A stretch of 64,000 nucleotides of DNA from an uncultured Shewanella sp. (GTDB lineage: Bacteria; Pseudomonadota; Gammaproteobacteria; Enterobacterales; Shewanellaceae), in assembly GCA_947503555.1 (NCBI GenBank), contig CANNEE010000003.1, forward strand, positions 62,001 through 126,000, read 5' to 3'. Positions within the stretch are counted from its first letter, which is position 1. Each line of letters starts with the position of its first letter. The translations under genes and the position numbers were made by a program. The notes under the pieces are model-generated. The model was not told where the DNA came from. It did no database searches and was given only the letters and a program-made list of their open reading frames with translations. Positions 28,697-35,672 of this stretch are shown here, piece after piece.

Positions 28697-28716
28697 TAGG
28701 GTCAGAGTAAACTTTT
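28697..28716 (+). repeat. REP-like repeat copy 3
   Basis: TAGGGTCAGAGTAAACTTTT lies upstream of the deaminase and of the next plus-strand gene, in the intergenic gap. It is identical to copies 2 and 4 over 20 bases. Confidence 0.85.
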
Positions 28717-28802
28717 GGCTCTCTTGTTTTTCAAGGCGTTAAGCTGCACTATCACTACAGATGCCAATGGCGGTAATAACAGATAAATAGGGCTAATGCA
28801 GT

Positions 28803-29189
28803 ATGCAGCAAGGGTTTCCCATTACCATAGTGGCCGATGGTCGGTTTTCGAGTTCGCTTAAGCCTTTGTTGGCGCAGCTTGAGATGTGGATTAACTTTCA
28901 GGCGTTAAAGGCTGACTGGTATGGCGATGAGGCTCGAGTATTGAAGTTTGATTTTACTCTGGTGCGCTCCTTAGATGAGCAAGCTGCGAGCTTTAACTCA
29001 AACAATTGGGTGGTAGAAGCGGGCTATGCTTATCACTATGAAAGCAGCAGCTTAACTACGGTTGCCTTTATTGCTGTGGATGATTTGTTGCAGTTGGGCG
29101 CGGGGATAGAGCAGGCGATAAAATCGAGATTGATCAGTGTTGCCAATAGCGTGGGGCAGCAACACAAGCTCGTGGCTTTGTCTGAATGA
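28803..29189 (+). CDS. Conserved-looking hypothetical protein upstream of mltC
   Basis: A 128-residue soluble protein, beginning MQQGFPITIVADGRFSSSL, without a signal peptide or any domain I recognise. AGGG is found about 10 bases before the ATG. It ends 38 bases before mltC in the same direction, so the two are probably one transcript. Composition is similar to that of mltC and unlike that of the Gabija genes, suggesting it belongs to the ancestral chromosome. Confidence 0.65.
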   Translation: MQQGFPITIVADGRFSSSLKPLLAQLEMWINFQALKADWYGDEARVLKFDFTLVRSLDEQAASFNSNNWVVEAGYAYHYESSSLTTVAFIAVDDLLQLGAGIEQAIKSRLISVANSVGQQHKLVALSE

Positions 29190-29227
29190 TGGCGTGCGCA
29201 AACCCAGAAACTGCCTAAGGATGGTGA

Positions 29228-30391
29228 ATGTTTAAAAGAGTTTTGTTGCTATTGATGTTAATCAGCCTTGTGGGGTGTAAGAGCACGCCGAATCTGGCAT
29301 CTGTTCGCAGCGCTGAAGTCTTGATTGATAAGATTAATGCTAAGAACCCTGATGTGATTGATATTGCTCAGCAAACGGTAAAGACCAAAGAGCTAATCGA
29401 TAAAGACGTTAGGGATATCAGAGCCTTGCTTGAGGAGTTAAGCAAGCATATCCAAGTGGTTTGGGGCGAAGGGAAGCCAAGAGTTTCTGATAATAAAAAG
29501 CTGGTTAAATACACCAATGATTATCGCGCTCGCGCTATTGTCGACTTTGAAAAGGGCACGATTCTTATCGAAACCTTAGCCGATAGATCTCAGGCGAAGA
29601 CGTTAGACAATCTACAGCAGGCGATAGTGACGACGCTATTGACCACTTCAGATCCGCAAAAGACAGATATTTTTTCGAGTAAGGCGCCTAAGCTATCGGG
29701 CAAGCCTTATTTGTATCAGCAGGTGCTTGACCATGATGGTAAGCCTATTCAGTATCAGTGGCGCGCGAATCGATTTTCTCGCTACTTGACTGAGTTTCGC
29801 TTGCAAAAGTATCAGCGAAATCAGAAGCAAATCTATGCTGTTCGTATCGATATGGTGGACAAGCATCAACACCTGAGGGAGAAAAAGTATAGTCAGTATG
29901 TGCTTGCTGCGGCCAAGCGTTATCAACTGTCGCCTAAGTTGATATATGGCATTATCGAAACCGAGAGCAACTTTAATCCTTTTGCGGTAAGTCGAGCCAA
30001 TGCTTACGGCTTAATGCAGGTTGTACCCAAAACGGCGGGCGCCGATGTTTATCAAAGAGTTAAAAAAAGACCTGGCGCGCCGACTAAGCAGCAGCTGTTT
30101 GATCCTGCGTTTAATATCGATATTGGAGCAGCCTATCTGCATATTCTTAAGAGTCATTATTTAAAGGATGTGAGAAACAGCACGAGTAAGCATTATTCGA
30201 TGATTTCCGCCTATAACGGTGGCACTGGCAATGTGCTGAAGACGTTTCACGGTAATCGCACTACGGCAATGAAGCTGCTGAACAGCAAGGCTGCAAAAGA
30301 TGTTTATTATCTGCTGACTAGAAAGCACCCTAGAGCCGAGTCTCGCCGCTACTTGCAAAAAGTCACCAAGGCCGAAAAAAACTATCTGTAA
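29228..30391 (+). CDS. mltC: Membrane-bound lytic murein transglycosylase C
   Basis: A lipoprotein that cleaves peptidoglycan glycan strands with formation of 1,6-anhydro ends. The lipobox LVGC lies at about residue 17. After a DUF3393-type N-terminal region, the SLT domain shows KLIYGIIETESNFNPFAVSRANAYGLMQVVPKTAG, with the catalytic glutamate in ETES, and later SAYNGGTGNVL. The length of 387 is near the 359 of E. coli. A strong AAGGA site precedes the ATG. Its stop is 14 bases before REP-like copy 4. Confidence 0.92.
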   Translation: MFKRVLLLLMLISLVGCKSTPNLASVRSAEVLIDKINAKNPDVIDIAQQTVKTKELIDKDVRDIRALLEELSKHIQVVWGEGKPRVSDNKKLVKYTNDYRARAIVDFEKGTILIETLADRSQAKTLDNLQQAIVTTLLTTSDPQKTDIFSSKAPKLSGKPYLYQQVLDHDGKPIQYQWRANRFSRYLTEFRLQKYQRNQKQIYAVRIDMVDKHQHLREKKYSQYVLAAAKRYQLSPKLIYGIIETESNFNPFAVSRANAYGLMQVVPKTAGADVYQRVKKRPGAPTKQQLFDPAFNIDIGAAYLHILKSHYLKDVRNSTSKHYSMISAYNGGTGNVLKTFHGNRTTAMKLLNSKAAKDVYYLLTRKHPRAESRRYLQKVTKAEKNYL

Positions 30392-30404
30392 GCCTTTTAA
30401 AAAG

Positions 30405-30424
30405 TAGGGTCAGAGTAAACTTTT
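30405..30424 (+). repeat. REP-like repeat copy 4 (one end of RAYT unit)
   Basis: TAGGGTCAGAGTAAACTTTT overlaps the stop codon of the RAYT gene (30410-30412), so the repeat encodes the last codons of the transposase. It forms an inverted pair with copy 5 across the gene. Confidence 0.85.
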
Positions 30425-31111
30425 CTTCAAAGGTCGCCCCATTTTCTTGGGGTGCATACTTTGCCCTATTAGCTTTTCCATTTCACTTATGAAGCTTTCG
30501 TTTCCAATGGCTGTACCTTTATGAGTTGCTTGACGGATCTGTTTCAAACTTTCGCTGTTCAGCGCATATTCAAAAAGGGGTTGGTATCGAGTTCGTCTTT
30601 GCTGCTCAGTATCTCCGAGGGCTAAAAATACTTCATGTGGAGTACATAGTGTGGAGTGTTTTCCTAGTGCATTAATTTGGTAGCTAGACCATTTGTAATC
30701 AGCTGGACTATCAACCATGTTTGCTCGAACGGGATTGAGCTCTATATAGCGATAAACTTGTAATAAATAGGTTTCTGATTGTACCAAGCAGGACTTAAAT
30801 CTGCCCTCCCATAGCGTACCTGTGCGTTGATAAGTGGTATTGAAATAGCGCACATAGACTCGGCCGAGTGATTGCATCATTTCGCTGATGGCATTGGAGC
30901 TTCTTGGCGTGCATAGAAGGTGAACGTGATTAGTCATCAATACCCATGCATGGACTTCAACATTGAATTTAGATGCATACTTTTTCAACCATTTAATGTA
31001 AGCACCGAAATCCTGCTCTGTAAGAAAACAAGCTTGGCGATTGTTACCGCGCTGGATGATATGAACTGGAATACCTATGGGAGCGATTCTGTTTGTTCTA
31101 GGCATATGCAA
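30410..31111 (-). CDS. REP-associated tyrosine transposase (RAYT, Y1_Tnp/IS200-like)
   Basis: A 233-residue HUH enzyme: the metal-binding motif is WVLMTNHVHLL and the single catalytic tyrosine is in YLLQVYRYIELNPVRANMV. The start IAPIGIPVHIIQRGNNRQACF is typical of RAYT proteins. RAYTs bind and process REP sequences as single-stranded DNA. Inverted copies of the 17-20 bp repeat sit at both ends of the gene (30405-30424 and 31156-31174), and more copies occur nearby. It is intact, without frameshift. Confidence 0.9.
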   Translation of the reverse strand: MHMPRTNRIAPIGIPVHIIQRGNNRQACFLTEQDFGAYIKWLKKYASKFNVEVHAWVLMTNHVHLLCTPRSSNAISEMMQSLGRVYVRYFNTTYQRTGTLWEGRFKSCLVQSETYLLQVYRYIELNPVRANMVDSPADYKWSSYQINALGKHSTLCTPHEVFLALGDTEQQRRTRYQPLFEYALNSESLKQIRQATHKGTAIGNESFISEMEKLIGQSMHPKKMGRPLKKSLL

Positions 31112-31155
31112 GATCCTTTTGCATAGGGTTGAGGTCTAATTTTAGTCGAAGAAAT

Positions 31156-31174
31156 AAAGTTTACTCTGACCCTA
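31156..31174 (-). repeat. REP-like repeat copy 5 (other end of RAYT unit)
   Basis: AAAGTTTACTCTGACCCTA is the reverse complement of the repeat and lies 45 bases upstream of the RAYT start. The base before the conserved core is C rather than G (CTAG instead of GTAG). Confidence 0.85.
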
Positions 31175-31276
31175 GTTTTTTTGAGCAGTTTTCATTGAGG
31201 ATTGCTTGTGAGTGTCGGCAAAGGTTATCCTTTTGTTTATATTAAATTTTACCGTATGTTGTTAGAGGGAACTAAA

Positions 31277-31654
31277 ATGCAAAAATTGATGTACCTGTTA
31301 GCTATGCTGGTGACAGGGGCGGCTTTAGATGCTTATCATTTTTTGAAAGTGTCCCATATGGGGTATGAGACATTGGTATTTATCTATATGCCAATTTACT
31401 TTGCAGCGAATCTCTTTTTATTGAACAAGCTTCTCAAGCTCGATATTGAGACCTGCATAGATTATGGCTTGGGTAAGCCTAATTTGCCTTGGTTTTCGGT
31501 TGCTAGAGTATTACCTACAGTATTCTTGTCAGTTTTTTATAGTCAGGGAGTTATTCCGCTGTTTACTTTGGTTGTGCTGGGGTTAGCAGTGAGTGATTTA
31601 CTTTATCTGAATGTGCTAAAACAGAGAGGTGTTTGCTCCAGTGACGCTGAATAA
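31277..31654 (+). CDS. Small polytopic membrane protein of unknown function
   Basis: ATG 31277 (MQKLMYLLAMLVTGAALDAYHFL) is preceded by GAGGGA and gives 125 residues. Four hydrophobic segments are visible at about 4-20, 32-52, 75-93 and 95-112. I do not recognise the family. The gene lies between repeat copies 5 and 6, and a hairpin terminator follows the stop. Confidence 0.65.
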   Translation: MQKLMYLLAMLVTGAALDAYHFLKVSHMGYETLVFIYMPIYFAANLFLLNKLLKLDIETCIDYGLGKPNLPWFSVARVLPTVFLSVFYSQGVIPLFTLVVLGLAVSDLLYLNVLKQRGVCSSDAE

Positions 31655-31679
31655 ACAGTGCTAATTGGATTGAGAAGGC

Positions 31680-31707
31680 CCGTTAGAGACAAGACTAACG
31701 GATCTTT
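31680..31707 (+). terminator. Terminator after the small membrane gene
   Basis: Stem CCGTTAG/CTAACGG with an 8-base loop followed by ATCTTTT, 26 bases after the stop codon. Confidence 0.6.
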
Positions 31708-32023
31708 TAGTATTTGAGCCTTTCTCCGATTCCATGAGTGAAAAATTAGATCGGCTAAGATGCTTCATTGTTCTGACATCATGGCTTTGACATAGGTTTC
31801 AACTTGCCCTTAATGAAAAAAGTTTACTCTGACCCTAGTTTTTAGGGGGGAGTTATCGAGTTCACATTCCTTTTGTTTGGTGCTGAATTGGCCATTTTCA
31901 TTCCTTTATCTACCTACTTCCTTGCTGGTTAGCGCAGTACTTTTATCTGAACACAGTTTGCTTGCTTACAGCCAAATATCTTGTCTTTGGGTCGACTGTG
32001 TCAATAACAGCAGGGAGATGATA
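31708..32023. other. Intergenic region upstream of the octaheme gene
   Basis: About 315 bases that contain repeat copy 6 and presumably the promoter of the cytochrome gene. An in-frame extension of the cytochrome ORF runs back to 31877, but it has no ribosome site and would bury the lipoprotein signal. Confidence 0.4.
31819..31837 (-). repeat. REP-like repeat copy 6
   Basis: AAAGTTTACTCTGACCCTA, in the same orientation as copy 5 and inverted relative to copies 1-4, in the gap upstream of the octaheme cytochrome gene. Confidence 0.85.
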
Positions 32024-33625
32024 ATGAACAGATTAAATGGGGCTAGTGTTCCTATAAAAACACTGATTGGAGCCATGGTACTGACGATGTTAAGTGCGTG
32101 TGGTAGCGACAATGACAATGCCATTGAAGAAGAGGTGATTGCGCCAAGTAACTCATCTCCCATAGCTAATCCTGTTACGGCTAATGCCATTATGGGAAGT
32201 GTGATGATGATTGATGCTATCGAAAATGATACTGATATCGATGGTGATGAGCTGGTGCTAGAGCATGTTACCTTGTTTGAAGGAAGAGGCGTTGTTTCAA
32301 TTGAAAATAATAAGATAAGATTCGAGCCTCTTGCGGTGGGCACCAGTGTCCTCAATTACAGTATTCACGATGGTCATGGCGGTCAGGCGGCCTCTACAGT
32401 CACTATTAGTGTTGCACCACAAGCGCTGAGCTATGTCGGCAGTAAAGCTTGTATCTATTGTCATAGAGATAAGCGAACCTACTTTGAGACTGGACACAAT
32501 TTTAAGCTCACCAAGGTCGAAGGTGAGGAACCTATCTATCCGTTTACCTCTATCTCGGGCTCTGTTGAGCAGCTGAATGTCAATAACTCTCTAGGTAACC
32601 CTACGGGCTGGCAAGATATTAGTTATGTGATTGGTGGTTATAAAACGAGTGCCATGTTTATCGACAATAACGGCTATATCATGACAGGCGAGAAAGCGGG
32701 GGCCGGTCTTGGTGCAAAGGGCGAACAGGTACCTTATATGTGGCCTTGGAAGGTAGATGATGCGCCTGATTCCCATCCCTTTGATTATTGCGGTCGATGC
32801 CATACCACAGGATGGAAAGATTATACCGAGGGTGCAGGTGATCACCGCAACTTAAATCGCCAGAATGATATGCCAGGAATGGGTGGTACCTTTGCTTTGA
32901 CTGGGATTCAGTGTGAGGCCTGCCATGGCGCAGGAATGGAACATATTATGGGGCCGACCAAGCATAATATTGTCAAGGTGGCTGAGCCGCGTACTACTGA
33001 AGACTTTCTTGCCGAAGATATGGGCTTTGGTCAGCCAATTGCCTGCTCTGAGTGTCATACTACAGATGATGCGGTCAGACGTTATCCTGATTATACCTCA
33101 CCAAAAGATCAGCTATTTGGCGGTGATACCCAAGGGGCGCGTTTGAAGCTGAAAACCGACTTTGGTCCAGAAGGGCGCAGAGGAGGACGAGGTGGTCGTC
33201 ATGCTGCAACGACACTGATTGGTACAGATCCGGATACGGGTGAGGCTATGGGCAAGAAGCAAGGGTTTACTTGCTCTACTTGTCACAATCCTCACTTATC
33301 TGAGCATTATCAAGATAAGCCAGGTCATGAAGCGGCTATGGTGAGAGAGTGCAGCGATTGTCATCAGCAAGAGTTTGCCAATGCGCCGGGAAGTGACATT
33401 GCAGCAGCTGCCCATGAATTTACCGCTAAGTGTACAGATTGTCATATGCCAAGCGAGTCACATCTGTTTAAGGTGGATCTTGACGGTGCTAAAGATGATC
33501 CTAGGCATTTTTCAGCTGATGGTGACTATATGAAGCCATGGCTTAGAGCCTACGATAGCTGCTCTGGTTGTCATGAGGATGATTACGATGAGCGAGCAAG
33601 GCGAATAGGTAAGATTCACCTATAA
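32024..33625 (+). CDS. Octaheme c-type cytochrome lipoprotein with N-terminal cadherin-like domain
   Basis: The start is ATG 32024 (MNRLNGASVPIKTLIGAMVL) with CAGGGAG upstream; the lipobox is LSAC. Residues about 40-130 form an Ig/cadherin-like module (NDTDIDGDELVL, LNYSIHDGHGGQA). The rest carries exactly eight CxxCH haem motifs: CIYCH, CGRCH, CEACH, CSECH, CSTCH, CSDCH, CTDCH and CSGCH. A glycine/arginine-rich stretch lies between the fourth and fifth. As a lipoprotein it probably sits on the outer membrane or faces the periplasm and moves electrons. No MtrB-type porin or partner gene is adjacent, so the pathway is unknown. Confidence 0.85.
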   Translation: MNRLNGASVPIKTLIGAMVLTMLSACGSDNDNAIEEEVIAPSNSSPIANPVTANAIMGSVMMIDAIENDTDIDGDELVLEHVTLFEGRGVVSIENNKIRFEPLAVGTSVLNYSIHDGHGGQAASTVTISVAPQALSYVGSKACIYCHRDKRTYFETGHNFKLTKVEGEEPIYPFTSISGSVEQLNVNNSLGNPTGWQDISYVIGGYKTSAMFIDNNGYIMTGEKAGAGLGAKGEQVPYMWPWKVDDAPDSHPFDYCGRCHTTGWKDYTEGAGDHRNLNRQNDMPGMGGTFALTGIQCEACHGAGMEHIMGPTKHNIVKVAEPRTTEDFLAEDMGFGQPIACSECHTTDDAVRRYPDYTSPKDQLFGGDTQGARLKLKTDFGPEGRRGGRGGRHAATTLIGTDPDTGEAMGKKQGFTCSTCHNPHLSEHYQDKPGHEAAMVRECSDCHQQEFANAPGSDIAAAAHEFTAKCTDCHMPSESHLFKVDLDGAKDDPRHFSADGDYMKPWLRAYDSCSGCHEDDYDERARRIGKIHL

Positions 33626-33631
33626 CTGGCT

Positions 33632-33663
33632 TTGGCCAATAATCAACATGGGTTATTGGCCAA
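33632..33663 (+). terminator. Hairpin downstream of the octaheme gene
   Basis: Perfect 11-bp arms TTGGCCAATAA/TTATTGGCCAA with a 10-base loop, 6 bases after the stop codon. The T tract is weak. Confidence 0.6.
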
Positions 33664-33854
33664 CTTGACTGTATAAGGGCGTGTTATGCTTTGCTGCCCT
33701 TCGGCGCGACTCAATGGTATTTTCTCATTGTCCCACGAGAATTAACTTAGATTGTTAAGCTTCACCTCGTTCGCCGCGATAAAATGCCATTGACTTAGCG
33801 CAAAAACTAATCAGCAAAGATCAACAGCTCCTAGTCATAGATAGACCATAATGA

Positions 33855-34772
33855 GTGCTAGAGTCGAAATTTAGAGAGAATCGTGTGAAGCAAAAGAGTG
33901 AGATACCGAATATTAGCTATCGTGCGCCGTCGCTAGAAGAGTCTGGTATACAGGTGCTGGATCTTGAGCGTTTTCGAGAGAGGCTCAATCTCTACCCTTT
34001 TGATCCCTATTGTCCCCATAGAGTGAGTTATTTCTGCTTTATCTATATTGAGCAGGGTAGTGGTAAGCATCAAGTCGATTTCAATGAATACCCATATCAG
34101 TCAAAAAGCTTTATCTTTATTAACCCCAACCAAGTGCATGCCTTTGATTCTCAAGATTGTCCTCAAGGGAAAATGGTGAATATCACACCTGAATTTTTCT
34201 CGACAAGCTCTGCCAATATTCGCACCTCTTACTTTGCGCCAGTGCATCAAAGTTTAACGGCTTCGCCAGTGCTTGCATTGTCCAAAGAGTTGGATGATAG
34301 CTGCCAAGTGTTTCTTGATGAGGTGAGAAAGGCGCAGCTTGAAGAAGCGGACGATGATGTTGTCGTCCAGTTATTAATTTCTGCCTTGTTAATTAAGTTG
34401 GCTAGGCAGCGAGAGAGTCATTTGATCCATTTAAGCGAGCAGCAAAAGGATCGTTTTGATCAATTTATCGATCTTGTTGAGCGACGTTATTTTAAGGAGA
34501 GAGAGGTACTTCAGTACGCGCAGTGGATGCATACTAGCTATAAGTCACTCAATCTATTATGTAAATCTTGTAGTGGCCGAACGGCAAAGCAATTGATTGA
34601 CTTTAGAGTCACCCTAGAGATTAAACGCAAGTTGGCAATGGATGGCTTATCTGTGCAGCAAACTGCCGATGACTTAGGGTTTGATGATATTACCTATTTC
34701 AATAAGTACTTCAAACGTTTAAATGGATTAACTCCCGCTAATTTTAAGCGTCAATCAGAAGGGAAGGGGTAA
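33855..34772 (+). CDS. AraC family transcriptional regulator
   Basis: The N-terminal half is a cupin-like sensor (YFCFIYIEQGSGKHQVDF, FIFINPNQVHAFD). The C-terminal part holds two helix-turn-helix motifs: EREVLQYAQWMHTSYKSLNLLCKSCSG and LSVQQTADDLGFDDITYFNKYFKRLNGLTPANFK. The start at ATG 33855 is plausible, though a GTG 30 bases downstream is also possible. It is convergent with the DsbA-like gene, and the shared terminator overlaps its 3' end. The target is unknown. Confidence 0.87.
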   Translation: MLESKFRENRVKQKSEIPNISYRAPSLEESGIQVLDLERFRERLNLYPFDPYCPHRVSYFCFIYIEQGSGKHQVDFNEYPYQSKSFIFINPNQVHAFDSQDCPQGKMVNITPEFFSTSSANIRTSYFAPVHQSLTASPVLALSKELDDSCQVFLDEVRKAQLEEADDDVVVQLLISALLIKLARQRESHLIHLSEQQKDRFDQFIDLVERRYFKEREVLQYAQWMHTSYKSLNLLCKSCSGRTAKQLIDFRVTLEIKRKLAMDGLSVQQTADDLGFDDITYFNKYFKRLNGLTPANFKRQSEGKG

Positions 34773-34795
34773 AGCTTCCCTTCTGATTTCATTAT
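34754..34795. terminator. Bidirectional terminator between araC-type and DsbA-like genes
   Basis: Perfect 13-bp stem (ATCAGAAGGGAAG/CTTCCCTTCTGAT) that overlaps the last codons of the AraC-type gene and lies just past the stop of the convergent gene. T-rich sequence follows on the plus strand. Confidence 0.75.
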
Positions 34796-35400
34796 TTTAT
34801 CGCGGCTAGCTCTTTTTTGACTGCTGCAACTACAGCTTGTGGTTGGCTTAGGTATTGGGAGTGGTCGATAAAGATGGCGTTATCATTTTCTGTCATGACT
34901 AATACAGGGAAGTTGGTGGTGCCTATTACCTGCTGAATCTCATCTATGGCGTCGAGTAGCTGCTCTGCATCGATACTGAGTTCACCCTTAAACACCTTTC
35001 TATTGGGCGATAGCTTAAAAGCGTCAACGATGGCGCTGAAATCTTCTTTCTTATTGAGCGGATTGCCTTCAACAAAGTGAGCCTGTTGTAGGGCATTTAA
35101 CAGCTCAAGCTGTTTATTCGCATGTTTGTTTTGTACCCAAGCCATTAGATTGGCTGTATTGATTGAGTTCTTAGGGCTGTTGGCAAATTTAAGGTGTCCT
35201 TGACCAAACTTTTGCTGACTCACCTTAGCCACCGCCTCAACTTGCTCTCTGCCTGCGCTGTCTTTGCCAATATAGTGGGCTGCATGTAACAGGTGCAGCT
35301 GCATTTTGGGGTAGGCCTGTTGTAAGGCGTTAACTAAAGGTGTGGCGGCATAACTCCAAGGGCAGTGGGAGTCATAGATAAAGTACAGCTCAGTGCTCAT
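34792..35400 (-). CDS. DsbA-family thioredoxin-fold protein
   Basis: The sequence starts MSTELYFIYDSHCPWSYAATPLVNAL. The CPWS tetrad replaces CxxC, as in the 2-hydroxychromene-isomerase/FrnE-like DsbA group that usually lacks the resolving cysteine. A cis-Pro segment (TTNFPVLVMTEND) is present late in the protein. There is no signal peptide, so it is probably cytoplasmic. Disulfide or glutathione-related chemistry is inferred from family. Its 202 residues are typical. Confidence 0.8.
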   Translation of the reverse strand: MSTELYFIYDSHCPWSYAATPLVNALQQAYPKMQLHLLHAAHYIGKDSAGREQVEAVAKVSQQKFGQGHLKFANSPKNSINTANLMAWVQNKHANKQLELLNALQQAHFVEGNPLNKKEDFSAIVDAFKLSPNRKVFKGELSIDAEQLLDAIDEIQQVIGTTNFPVLVMTENDNAIFIDHSQYLSQPQAVVAAVKKELAAIK

Positions 35401-35672
35401 TTAACTCATTCATCTTTGTTAGCAAGTGCGCCGATCCTAAAGCCTTTGTCATCAGAGTTCAAATGACCGCACCTAAAACCGGTTTCATGCCTGTGCAGAT
35501 ATGCCAACGCCGATAAATGATTGGTAACAAACTAAGGGTAAAAGCTAATGCATTTAACCGTCATTTTTGTCACACTGTGGCGCGATAAAAATGATAATAA
35601 ACTTCTCAATTTCATATCGATAACAGCTATTACAGCGAATAAAAGAATGATAACAAGACAAAAGGATGCTCT

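Noticed and set aside
31877-32023. Upstream extension of the octaheme cytochrome ORF
   Set aside because: It has no ribosome site and would place the lipoprotein signal at residue 50; ATG 32024 with CAGGGAG is better.
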